Shown here in pieces: positions 50,922-58,834 of a stretch of 64,000 nt of DNA; within the stretch, counting starts at the first letter, position 1; each line of letters starts with the position of its first letter. A model generated the notes under the pieces. It saw only the letters and a list, made by a program, of their open reading frames with translations. It was not told where the DNA came from and did no database searches. Origin of the DNA: Tunturibacter empetritectus (lineage in GTDB: Bacteria; Acidobacteriota; Terriglobia; Terriglobales; Acidobacteriaceae); assembly GCF_040358985.1 (NCBI RefSeq), contig NZ_CP132932.1, positions 4,402,001-4,466,000 on the forward strand, in the 5' to 3' direction. The position numbers and the translations under genes were made by a program.

Positions 50922-53357
50922 CTACCGATTGCCGCCGCCCGAAGGCGCGCCAGAGCCGGGGCCAGAACCTGAGCCTGGCCGACGACCGCTACGACGACGC
51001 CTTCCGCCACCCGGCCGCCTCTGTCCACCAGGGCCATTCGCGCCCGGTGCTCCGGCGCCCGCCGGGACCGGAACTGCGCCCTCCGCGCGGTTGAAGTTGG
51101 GCTCCTCCGTCGATTCGTCACCATCCTCGTCGAAGTCCTCACCGTCCTCGTCGCTCCCGTCGGCATCACCGGCAACAGCATCGTGATGACCCTGTCCCCC
51201 GGTTGCACCGGCCGCGACGCTGCCTCCATCGGTACCGATCTGACCAGGCTCCGGAAGACCAAGCTTAGCGCGCTGCTCTCGCAACACAGCCTTTCTCGAA
51301 AGCTTGATCCGGTTCCCTTCTATCGCAAGAACCTTCACCAAAATCTGATCGCCCTCGCGAAGTTCATCCTTCACCTCCTTCACGCGATGTTCCGCGATCT
51401 CGGAGACGTGAAGCAGCCCATCGGTTCCAGGGAAGATCTCGACAAATGCGCCGAACTCCGCAAGACGAACCACCTTCCCAAGATAGGTCTTCCCAATCTC
51501 AGGCACAGCAGTCAGATCGCTGATCATCTGGATCGCGCGTGCAAGGCCATCTGCATCGCTCGACGCCACATTCACGCGCCCTGTATCATCCACATCGATC
51601 TTTACGCCCGTAGCATCAATGATGCCGCGAATCACCTTGCCTCCCGGCCCGATCAGATCGCGGATCTTATCCGTAGGAATCTGCAGCGTGTGAATGCGCG
51701 GAGCGAACTGCGACTTCTCCTGGTTCGCACCCGAGATGACGCCATCCATCGTATCGAGCAGGAAGAGCCGACCCTTTCGCGCCTGCTCCAGAGCCTCGCG
51801 CATAATCTGCGGAGTGATCCCCATGATCTTGATGTCCATCTGCAGCGCGGTAATGCCGTTGCGCGTACCCGCAACCTTGAAGTCCATATCGCCGTAGTGA
51901 TCTTCCGCACCGGCAATATCCGTCAGAATGGCGTAGTTATCGCCTTCCTTCACGAGGCCCATCGCAACGCCTGCGACTGATCCCTTGATCGCAATACCTG
52001 CCTGCATCAATGCGAGGGACGCACCGCACACCGTAGCCATCGACGACGATCCATTCGACTCCAGGATGTCCGAAACAACGCGCAGCGTGTAAGGCGACTC
52101 ATCCTCGGCCGGCAGCACAGCTTCAATCGCACGAAAAGCCAACGCACCGTGACCGATCTCACGCCGACCCACGCCAGTCATACGACCGACCTCGCCAACC
52201 GAGAACGGCGGGAAGTTATAGTGCAGCATAAAGCGGCGCTTCTGCTCTCCCTCATAGCTCTCAAGCCGTTGCGCGTCGTCGGTAGTACCCAGAGTCGCAC
52301 TCACCAGCGCCTGCGTCTCACCGCGCGTGAAGAGTGCCGAACCGTGAACCCGCGGAAGTACACCAACCTCGATGCTGAGGTCGCGAATCTTGTCGAAAGC
52401 ACGATGATCCGGACGAATCCGATCGTGCAAAACCTGGTCGCGGAAGATCTTCTCGCGCAAGAGCTCGTAATACTTGCTGAGCTTCTTCGCAGCGGGTGCA
52501 TCGCCCTCAGGCAGATCTTTCTTCAGTTCATCCTTGATCGTCTTGACCAACGCATAGCTCTCGAACTTCGGATGCTTCTCGGTGTCGAGAGCATCTTTCA
52601 GCTTCTCCCCAACCTTTGCCGTCAGCTCGTTCAGATACGCGTGATCGACTTCCACCTCGTTGACGGTGCGCTTGGTCTTACCCGCGCGGGCAACGAGATC
52701 TTCAATCGCCGCACAGATCTTCTTGATCTGCTCATGAGCAAACTCAATCGCATCGACCACGCGGTTCTCTGCGACCTCCTTTGCGCCCGACTCGATCATC
52801 ACGATGCCGTCCTTCGTGCCGACGACCATGATGTTCAACTTGCTCTGCGCCCGCTCAGCGTAAGTAGGATTCACCACAAACTGATCGTCGATCAAACCGA
52901 TTCGCACCGCCCCAACCGGGCCGTGAAAAGGAATGTCGCTCAACGCCAACGCGCAGCTCGCTCCATTGATGCCAAGTACATCGGGATCATTCTCTTTATC
53001 CGCAGAGTAGACGAAGGCAACTACCTGGGTCTCATTGCGAAACGCCTCAGGAAAGAGCGGACGAATCGGGCGGTCGATCTGACGGCTCGTCAAAATCTCC
53101 TTCTCACTAGGACGGCCTTCGCGCTTGATGAACCCACCCGGGATGCGGCCGCCGGCATAGGTAAACTCGCGGTATTCCACGGTGAGCGGGAAGAAGTCGA
53201 TTCCTTCTTTCGGATCGGGGGAGGCGGTTGCCGTTGCCAGAACTACGTTATCGCCGCTTGAAGTAAGGGCCGCACCGGGGGCTTGCTTCGCCATGCGTCC
53301 GGTCTCGAATTTAATTTGCTTGCCGCCGGCAAGCTCAACTGTCACATCCTGTTTCAT
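50922..53357 (-). CDS. pnp: polyribonucleotide nucleotidyltransferase
   Basis: PNPase degrades RNA 3' to 5' with phosphate. The 811-residue protein has two RNase PH domains (GRPSEKEILTSRQIDRPIRP, RTRPDHRAFD-like DRIRPDHRAFDKIRDLSIEV), a KH domain near residue 560 (DKIRDLIGPGGKVIRGIIDA) and an S1 domain near 620-690 (GKVVRLAEFGAFVEIFPGTD). The C-terminal tail (about 705-811) is unusual: an acidic part (DEDGEDFDEDGDESTEEP), then an Arg/Gly-rich part (GGGRRRRSGRRPGSGSGPGS). rpsO lies upstream with a terminator between them. ATG 53357 follows AGAGAGG. Confidence 0.95.
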   Translation of the reverse strand: MKQDVTVELAGGKQIKFETGRMAKQAPGAALTSSGDNVVLATATASPDPKEGIDFFPLTVEYREFTYAGGRIPGGFIKREGRPSEKEILTSRQIDRPIRPLFPEAFRNETQVVAFVYSADKENDPDVLGINGASCALALSDIPFHGPVGAVRIGLIDDQFVVNPTYAERAQSKLNIMVVGTKDGIVMIESGAKEVAENRVVDAIEFAHEQIKKICAAIEDLVARAGKTKRTVNEVEVDHAYLNELTAKVGEKLKDALDTEKHPKFESYALVKTIKDELKKDLPEGDAPAAKKLSKYYELLREKIFRDQVLHDRIRPDHRAFDKIRDLSIEVGVLPRVHGSALFTRGETQALVSATLGTTDDAQRLESYEGEQKRRFMLHYNFPPFSVGEVGRMTGVGRREIGHGALAFRAIEAVLPAEDESPYTLRVVSDILESNGSSSMATVCGASLALMQAGIAIKGSVAGVAMGLVKEGDNYAILTDIAGAEDHYGDMDFKVAGTRNGITALQMDIKIMGITPQIMREALEQARKGRLFLLDTMDGVISGANQEKSQFAPRIHTLQIPTDKIRDLIGPGGKVIRGIIDATGVKIDVDDTGRVNVASSDADGLARAIQMISDLTAVPEIGKTYLGKVVRLAEFGAFVEIFPGTDGLLHVSEIAEHRVKEVKDELREGDQILVKVLAIEGNRIKLSRKAVLREQRAKLGLPEPGQIGTDGGSVAAGATGGQGHHDAVAGDADGSDEDGEDFDEDGDESTEEPNFNRAEGAVPVPAGAGAPGANGPGGQRRPGGGRRRRSGRRPGSGSGPGSGAPSGGGNR

Positions 53358-53424
53358 GTTGCCTCTCTTCTCTCGTGTTCTATCGAATAAATAAGCTTGA
53401 ATCGCGACATCCTTTGATCGGGCG

Positions 53425-53478
53425 CGAAAAAGCGCAGCTAGACGCTGGCGGTTTAGTAAGCCGCCAGCGAGCTGCGCT
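53425..53478 (-). terminator. hairpin between rpsO and pnp: terminator or processing site
   Basis: AGCGCAGCT (53431-53439) pairs with 53470-53478 and GCTGGCGG with CCGCCAGC, leaving a small internal loop. On the minus strand the stem is followed by a run of five T. In E. coli the same rpsO-pnp junction has a stem cut by RNase III. Confidence 0.75.
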
Positions 53479-53675
53479 GGAATAGATTGTTCCTGAGGTT
53501 GTTCATGGACCAGAGCCCGCGTGAGTCGAAGACTATGGATACGGCACCGTGGCGTCCCATCGTCAGCAACCCCGGCGACAAAGGTCTTACAGGACCTTGC
53601 ACGAAGTTGGCAGCCGAATAGGAACGGGCCGTGTATGCTCCCATAGTTTGAACGGTTTCTCCGGGGATAGTGCGG

Positions 53676-53942
53676 TTACTTGCGGATTCCGAGTTTGCCG
53701 ATGACCTCGCGATAACGGTCCGCGTCACACTTCTTCAGGTAGTCAAGCAAACGGCGACGCTTGCTCACAAGCATCAGAAGGCCGCGACGCGATCCGTGGT
53801 CCTTCTTGTGTGCCTTGAAGTGTTCCGTCAACTCGCCAATACGCTCGCTCAAAATAGCGATCTGAACCTCTGGACTCCCGGTATCTGAGTCGTGCGTGCG
53901 GAACTTCTCAATAATGTCTGTCTTTTTAGCGGATGCCAACAC
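53676..53942 (-). CDS. rpsO: 30S ribosomal protein S15
   Basis: S15 binds 16S rRNA early in small-subunit assembly. The 88-residue protein from GTG 53942 reads [20 protein letters not shown], then [40 protein letters not shown] and the C-terminal [12 protein letters not shown], all near-universal S15 features. An AGGAG lies 11 bases before the GTG. TTG 53939 is one codon later. The upstream codons ([14 protein letters not shown]) are not family-like. It is the first gene of the rpsO-pnp pair. Confidence 0.95.
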   Translation of the reverse strand: MLASAKKTDIIEKFRTHDSDTGSPEVQIAILSERIGELTEHFKAHKKDHGSRRGLLMLVSKRRRLLDYLKKCDADRYREVIGKLGIRK

Positions 53943-54060
53943 AGCTGTTTCTACTCCTAATCTTCTTTCTAATTCACTCTTAGTGTCCACATAAGGATAG
54001 CACCGCTGGCGAAACCGGGCAATCGAGCGCCGCCAACGATGCTAACGATTTTGGGAAATT

Positions 54061-54750
54061 TCAGGCGAGATGCGACTTCAAAAACTCGAGCGAGCGCTCT
54101 CGTGCCAGCTTGGCCGAGACAGCGTGATAGCTATTGGGATCGACATCACGGCTAAAGGCGTGTCCCGCCCCTTCGTAGACGAAGATCTCTACCTCCGGAT
54201 GAGCCGAACGAACCGCCTCTATCTGATCCTGCCCAATGTGGCTATCGTTCGCGCCGAAGTGCAACATCACCGGGCAGCTTGGACTTTCCTTTGCCACCGC
54301 CCCAATGCCGCCCGCATAGTAGCCGACGCAGGCGGAAGGTTGCATCTCGTAGTCTTTGCCGCGCGTAGCCACCAGCCAGCTAGTCAACCCGCCGTAACAA
54401 AAGCCGATAACACCAATCTTCTTGCCGGCCTTCTTCGCCCACGCATACGCCGCAGCCACATCCATCAGCGTCGTCTCGGGCTTCAACATGCCATAGAACT
54501 CATAAGCTCGCTTCATGTCACCGGGCTGGTAAGTCAACTGGACGCCAGGCTCAAACCGGTCAAAGATCGCAGGCGCAACCACGAGAAATCCATCTTTGGC
54601 ATACCCATCCGCCACGTTGCGGATATGGGCGTTGATGCCAAATATTTCCTGCACAAGAATCAAAACCCCATTTGCTTCCCCATTGGGCTTTGCAACGTAC
54701 GCTCCCAGTTCATGACCGTCTTTTGCTTTTAGCTTGATCCACTCACTCAT
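54061..54750 (-). CDS. dienelactone hydrolase-family protein
   Basis: From the ATG at 54750, preceded by GGAG, the 229-residue alpha/beta hydrolase has IGVIGFCYGGLTSWLVATRG with the cysteine nucleophile, HFGANDSHIG with the aspartate, and YEGAGHAFSRDVDPNSYH with the histidine: the Cys-His-Asp triad of dienelactone hydrolases. QEIFGINAHIRNVADGYAKD is also family-like. It should cleave dienelactone or a related lactone or ester; no ring-cleavage genes are nearby, so the real substrate is open. The open frame continues 52 codons upstream, but that part is not family-like. Confidence 0.9.
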   Translation of the reverse strand: MSEWIKLKAKDGHELGAYVAKPNGEANGVLILVQEIFGINAHIRNVADGYAKDGFLVVAPAIFDRFEPGVQLTYQPGDMKRAYEFYGMLKPETTLMDVAAAYAWAKKAGKKIGVIGFCYGGLTSWLVATRGKDYEMQPSACVGYYAGGIGAVAKESPSCPVMLHFGANDSHIGQDQIEAVRSAHPEVEIFVYEGAGHAFSRDVDPNSYHAVSAKLARERSLEFLKSHLA

Positions 54751-54868
54751 AACTCCATCATATCCAATCCATCGAGCTGCTTTGCCATCGTGGGTTGTCA
54801 AATAAAAGAAAAAGTCACTCTTCGAGACCACGCAGTCTTTCGACATTGATTCCGCTGGCTCGTGTTTT

Positions 54869-55096
54869 CTATTTCGTCTCGGATTCGGTGTAGCTTTTGA
54901 TCTCACGCGTCCAGCGAAGAAATCGAAACAGTTGCCTTTTTTCTTTCCAGAACAGATTCCAAAAATCGAGCGCCCGTACGGTATCCGCGTGTTGGCCCGA
55001 ATAGGTCTCCAGTCTCCATCGCAGATAGGGGCTTCGCCACGGCCTCAATCTGTTACCGCGCGTCGCGTTCCAAAGAAATCTCACCTCTTCACCCAT
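54869..55096 (-). CDS. small conserved hypothetical protein (75 aa)
   Basis: ATG 55096 opens a strongly basic protein with many W, R and F residues: MGEEVRFLWNATRGNRLRPW, RSPYLRWRLETYSGQHADTV and FWKEKRQLFRFLRWTREIKS. The pattern of tryptophan and arginine is not random, and the composition differs from shadow frames in the window. I do not recognise a function. It is followed by the dienelactone hydrolase gene in the same direction. Confidence 0.6.
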   Translation of the reverse strand: MGEEVRFLWNATRGNRLRPWRSPYLRWRLETYSGQHADTVRALDFWNLFWKEKRQLFRFLRWTREIKSYTESETK

Positions 55097-55546
55097 CAGT
55101 AGTCCTCAGATCAAAGTATAGGCACTCCCCCAAAGATGTTCGATTGTAGCCTGTTCTTTTGTTGTCATCCCCGAAGGGGATCTGCGGTTGCGGTTACGGT
55201 TTCCTGTTTCTTTTGTCTCCTCTATCGTCCCATCCAACTAGTTCTTTTAAACTCAGGCAAAAGCGATAGTTGCACAGTCCAAGAGCAATCGCAGTCGGAT
55301 CCTCAGTCCTGCGGTTCTGCCAACACCTAAAACATACGCCTCGCGCATTTGTAATACCCAATCAGCTGTACTTGAATTAGGACCCTGAAGCCCTGCACGA
55401 ATTGGCTATGTCCAACGCTTTAAGCCTGCAAGCGACCTGAATTGAATACTTTATCTTCAAGCCATTTGCAATAAGCACTTTGCACGCAAAACGAGCGGCA
55501 AAACTACTCCGCATCATGGTATGGCGGAACGGAATGCCGAGACCAC
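55097..55546. other. intergenic stretch with a small palindromic motif
   Basis: About 450 bases between the small hypothetical gene and the flgL stop. A short hairpin is at 55167-55181 (ATCCCC-GAA-GGGGAT). It looks like the short dispersed motifs seen in acidobacterial spacers, but only one copy is here, so that is not shown. No gene was recognised. Confidence 0.4.
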
Positions 55547-56449
55547 TTATCTCATCAGTTGAAAGAGGTCCTCTTGGTTCCCCAGGTTACTAATGACGCT
55601 GAGCAGCGCCTGATGTTGAGTTTCGGCAGACGAAAGTTGCGTAGCCACCTCCTCAGGATTCGCTGAAACCAGAGTGCCCTGCGTCACCACAAGCTGACTT
55701 TCACTGGTTTGCGCAAAGGTACTGGCGGAGTTGAGTCGGCTCAAAGAGCTGTCGAGTGTTTGCCGCTGATCGGATAGCTGACCAAGAGCGGTGGTGAGCG
55801 CAGCCGTATCGGTCGTGAGACTAGCGGTCGAGGCGCCACTCGAGATATCGCCGATCAACTGACTCAGTGCCCCCACAATCCCGGTGGTCCCCGAACCGAA
55901 GACAGAGGAACCAGGCAGATTGATTGGAAGTTTTTGTCCTCCTGGCACTTCGACGGTCTGCACATTAGTGTCGCCGGCGTAGGTAGCTGTCGGTGGAACG
56001 GCAGCGGTATTGAGCGTGAAAGGCTGGACGGACCCCTGGCTCCCGCTGAAGAGATACTGCCCTTGATAACTGGTATTCGCCAGCGAGACCACTTCAGTAA
56101 GAATCCCGCTGAGCGCTTGAGCGATGCTGGCATTGTTCGACGCGTTCTGTGTGCCGTTGTTGCCTTGCACCGCGAGCGAGAGCGCCTGATTGATCTGGGT
56201 CACCACGTCGCCCAAAGTCGAGTCGGCAACCTGCAGCCTCGATCCCACCCCGGCAGCAGATTGAACGAACGTGTCCGCCTGTTCGATCTGACTGGCCAAG
56301 AGGGTGCTCTGTGCGACAGCAACCGGATTGTCCTGAAGCGATTGGATACTCAATCCGCTAGATAGCTCGGAGGTCAGGTTATTGATCGCGGAACTGGACT
56401 GGTTGAGTGCCCCGGTCAGACTGCTGAGATAAGTCGGATCTACTCGCAA
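55547..56449 (-). CDS. flgL: flagellar hook-associated protein 3
   Basis: FlgL is the second junction protein between hook and filament. The 300-residue protein begins RVDPTYLSSLTGALNQSSSA, the flagellin-like coiled-coil start, and ends SSAETQQTLQA-type ATQLSSAETQHQALLSVISN, with QLSDQRQTLDSSLSRLNSAS before it. TTG 56449 follows AGGAG at good spacing. It is the last gene of the minus-strand flagellar operon and follows flgK by 49 bases. Confidence 0.88.
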   Translation of the reverse strand: MRVDPTYLSSLTGALNQSSSAINNLTSELSSGLSIQSLQDNPVAVAQSTLLASQIEQADTFVQSAAGVGSRLQVADSTLGDVVTQINQALSLAVQGNNGTQNASNNASIAQALSGILTEVVSLANTSYQGQYLFSGSQGSVQPFTLNTAAVPPTATYAGDTNVQTVEVPGGQKLPINLPGSSVFGSGTTGIVGALSQLIGDISSGASTASLTTDTAALTTALGQLSDQRQTLDSSLSRLNSASTFAQTSESQLVVTQGTLVSANPEEVATQLSSAETQHQALLSVISNLGNQEDLFQLMR

Positions 56450-56498
56450 GATGCGCTCCTGATTGGTAGTTGGTTAAGTCTAAGAGTGCCGCGTCTTC

Positions 56499-57911
56499 TT
56501 AGGTCACTGTAGTTTGTTCACCAAGATTGATTGCGCTCGCCATCAGGGTGTCAACGATCGAGAACACCTGAGACGCCGCCTGATAGGAGCGCTGATATTG
56601 CGTTAGATTCGATGCTTCTTCGTCAGAAGATACGCTCGAGAGCGAATTGCGCTGAGTCGAAAGCTGAGTGAGCGTGGCCTGTTGCGTTGCATTCTCCGTC
56701 GTCACGGCCGAAGCATCACTGCCAACCTGATCAAGGAACGAGGCGAGGAAACCTGTGGCCGTCTGGGTCCCGACCACATTGGTCGTGGAAAGATCGGCAA
56801 GAGTAGTAGCGTTGCTGTTGCCCGAAGACCCCTCTCCAGCAGAGGCAGCCGCTACGGCCCCAGGAGAGGTTGCAGAAACCGCGATCGTTGCAGCAGAACC
56901 AGTCGCACTGCCCGGCAGGCTGAAGATCGCCAGTCCTGGGTTCCCGCTACTGTCAACTCCTAGCTCGTTCTGCTGATTTACTGCAGTTCCAAGGGAAAAG
57001 GCTAACTTATCTAACGCCGCGGAATAAGTCGACAAGTACTGATCCCTCGCTTGCAACGCTCCACCCAGGTCTCCGCCGCTGAGGTTTGAAGTCACGTCCT
57101 GAGGAGGGTCCCCTGCCAGCACGTCTGTGTTGCCTGCCACCTGTGTCGTGCTAACCTGAATGGCCTGATCACCGCTAACCAAAACTGCTCCGCCGCTGGT
57201 TGTCAGAGAAATGCCGTTCTGTGAAGTTGAAATTTGGTCCAATCCAACGAGCTGAGACAGTTGATCGATATCCTCTTGCCGCTGATCTTCAAGACTGCCG
57301 GCATCCCCATTCGGGCTGGTACTGGCGATCTTGGAATTAAGTGAAGCTATCGAAGAGGTGAGCGAGTTTATTTGGCCGACGTCACCGCTGACTTGCTGAT
57401 TAAGATTGACGGAGATCTGCGAAAGCTGACTTGATGCACTGTTGAATGCGCCGGCTAAAGCGGTCGCAGCAGTTAGTACTTTCTGTCGCGTTGCTGCATC
57501 AGACGGATTAGCTTCCAAGGAAGATAAAGAGCTAAAGAATCCGTTGATCGCGGTGCCAAGTTGAGACGAAGCTACGGCTCCCGACCCCGTCGAAGCCGAG
57601 GTCAATCCGAATATGTTTTCAACCTGCTGCAAAGCAGTTTGAAGCGCTGCGCTCTGCGATGTGGTCTGTGTTTGCTGCTGTACTCGTTGTTCGAGAACGC
57701 GATCCCTCTGTGACGAAACGGTAGCAGTGACGCCGGTGCTCTGGGCCTGCCCGCTAAGGGAGACGGAATCCCCCGACTGGAAGCTAACGACCTCACGCGT
57801 GTAGCCAGGAGTAAGTTGATTCGCAACGTTGTTAGCGGTCGCGTTCAGGGCAGCCTGATCAGCCAGTAAGGCCTCGCTGGCTATATTCAATAATGAGGTT
57901 AGTGTGCCCAT
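56499..57911 (-). CDS. flgK: flagellar hook-associated protein 1
   Basis: FlgK is the first junction protein of hook and filament. The 470-residue protein starts LTSLLNIASEALLADQAALN with the axial ANNVANQLTPGYTREVV (NVAN/NxxT) motif, and ends LTQYQRSYQAASQVFSIVDT, the C-terminal coiled coil common to flagellar rod, hook and HAP proteins. The long middle part is Ser/Thr/Asn-rich. The start ATG lies within the 3' end of the preceding flgN-like gene (13-base overlap). Confidence 0.92.
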   Translation of the reverse strand: MGTLTSLLNIASEALLADQAALNATANNVANQLTPGYTREVVSFQSGDSVSLSGQAQSTGVTATVSSQRDRVLEQRVQQQTQTTSQSAALQTALQQVENIFGLTSASTGSGAVASSQLGTAINGFFSSLSSLEANPSDAATRQKVLTAATALAGAFNSASSQLSQISVNLNQQVSGDVGQINSLTSSIASLNSKIASTSPNGDAGSLEDQRQEDIDQLSQLVGLDQISTSQNGISLTTSGGAVLVSGDQAIQVSTTQVAGNTDVLAGDPPQDVTSNLSGGDLGGALQARDQYLSTYSAALDKLAFSLGTAVNQQNELGVDSSGNPGLAIFSLPGSATGSAATIAVSATSPGAVAAASAGEGSSGNSNATTLADLSTTNVVGTQTATGFLASFLDQVGSDASAVTTENATQQATLTQLSTQRNSLSSVSSDEEASNLTQYQRSYQAASQVFSIVDTLMASAINLGEQTTVT

Positions 57912-58159
57912 TGGTCTCTCATGTCTCTCCCGTGCAGGCGGTGAAGTGTAGCTAGATTCGACTCAAGATTTCGAAGAATGAGTTCAAGTAGATGCCTCTT
58001 TGCCAAAATCGAACTAAGACTGCCTTTGCTGCATACGATGCTGTACTTCGCAAGCGCTGCAATTCGCTCTTCCAGGGTTTGCAGTTTATTCAGATCCAGA
58101 ATAGTGAGAGCCTTAATCGTCTCATCGAATACGTCAGCCACTGTTTGATCAATTGTCAT
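57899..58159 (-). CDS. flgN: FlgN-like flagellar export chaperone (short)
   Basis: An 86-residue, helical protein (IKALTILDLNKLQTLEERIA, then HLLELILRNLESNLATLHRL) lies between flgM and flgK, where FlgN, the export chaperone for FlgK and FlgL, usually is. The sequence itself does not clearly show the family, and it is shorter than E. coli FlgN (138 residues), so the call rests on position and helical shape. It is two bases after the flgM stop and overlaps flgK. Confidence 0.5.
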   Translation of the reverse strand: MTIDQTVADVFDETIKALTILDLNKLQTLEERIAALAKYSIVCSKGSLSSILAKRHLLELILRNLESNLATLHRLHGRDMRDQWAH

Positions 58160-58161
58160 TG

Positions 58162-58470
58162 TTATTCCAGTAAGGACTGTATGATTTTGTCTGCCATATC
58201 TGACGACGACACTGTGTACGTTCCAGCTGCGATCGCTTCCTGCAAAGATGAAACCTTCACAGTTCGCGTATCGGAAGCCCCTAGAGACTGAAATACGAGG
58301 CCCCCTGTTGAACTCAAAGCCGTCTCGTCGGCATGTACTACAGTTGCGCTAAGTGCTTCAGATTTGCCGGCTACAGTCCCTGACGTATTAACAATTACAG
58401 CCGGCTGCGTCTCAGATGGAGTGATCGCGTTGGTTGTCTGTTGACTGCCGATTCCACTTGTATAGCTCAT
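58162..58470 (-). CDS. flgM: anti-sigma-28 factor FlgM
   Basis: FlgM binds sigma-28 (FliA) until the hook is complete. The C-terminal part has SDTRTVKVSSLQEAIAAGTY, then TVSSSDMADKIIQSLLE, the conserved sigma-binding helices. The N-terminal 50 residues are low-complexity and probably disordered, as in other FlgM proteins. The gene is directly preceded by a consensus sigma-28 promoter (58494-58520), as expected for an autoregulated flgM. The 102 residues match the family length. Confidence 0.85.
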   Translation of the reverse strand: MSYTSGIGSQQTTNAITPSETQPAVIVNTSGTVAGKSEALSATVVHADETALSSTGGLVFQSLGASDTRTVKVSSLQEAIAAGTYTVSSSDMADKIIQSLLE

Positions 58471-58493
58471 GATGAGCCTCCGTCTACTTGACT

Positions 58494-58520
58494 ATATCGG
58501 CCTTCAATCCGCAAACTTTA
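58494..58520 (-). promoter_or_regulatory. sigma-28 (FliA) promoter for flgM-flgN-flgK-flgL
   Basis: On the minus strand the order is TAAAGTTT (58520-58513), an 11-base spacer, and GCCGATAT (58501-58494). The consensus is TAAAGTTT-N11-GCCGATAA, so 15 of 16 positions match. It lies in the gap between flgJ and flgM, 24 bases before the flgM ATG. Confidence 0.9.
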
Positions 58521-58528
58521 GTACTCAA

Positions 58529-58834
58529 TCATTTTTCTTTTTCCGCATGCGGCTGATGCGCTTTAGCGACCTGCTCGACAACCCACTGAGCAATCCCAAA
58601 GCCGCCTCCCTTCGATATGGCTTTTGCAACAGATTCCGTTCCGTAGCTGCTCATCGTGTCAGAAGCCGAGTCATCGCTCTTCTCTTCCTCTCCCCAACTA
58701 CTCTGACCATGCTGCATTGGCTTTAGCAGTTCTTGTAGCATCATTGCCTCGAATTGTTGAGCAGCATCGACTAGTTTGGCTTGCTTCTGAAGTTGGATAA
58801 CAGGCGAACTTGAGACATCCGGGTTAATCTTCAT
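58529..58834 (-). CDS. flgJ: flagellar rod-binding protein FlgJ (N-terminal domain only)
   Basis: A 101-residue protein with the rod-binding part of FlgJ: KQAKLVDAAQQFEAMMLQEL, LKPMQHG, then a helical C-terminus with SYGTESVAKAISKGGGFGIA. The muramidase domain of E. coli FlgJ is absent, as in many phyla, so a separate enzyme must open the cell wall. It is not in this window. The start overlaps the flgI stop by four bases (ATGA). Confidence 0.82.
   Translation of the reverse strand: MKINPDVSSSPVIQLQKQAKLVDAAQQFEAMMLQELLKPMQHGQSSWGEEEKSDDSASDTMSSYGTESVAKAISKGGGFGIAQWVVEQVAKAHQPHAEKEK

Noticed and set aside
52149-53261. A 370-codon frame antisense to pnp
   Set aside because: Overlaps the conserved PNPase domains completely; composition is that of an antisense shadow.
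53453-53728. A 91-codon frame between pnp and rpsO
   Set aside because: It overlaps the terminator stem and the 3' end of rpsO, and no family features are present.
55136-55330. A 64-codon frame over the small palindromic motif
   Set aside because: Cys/Ser/Phe-rich, with no start site, and spans the hairpin; typical of a spacer frame.
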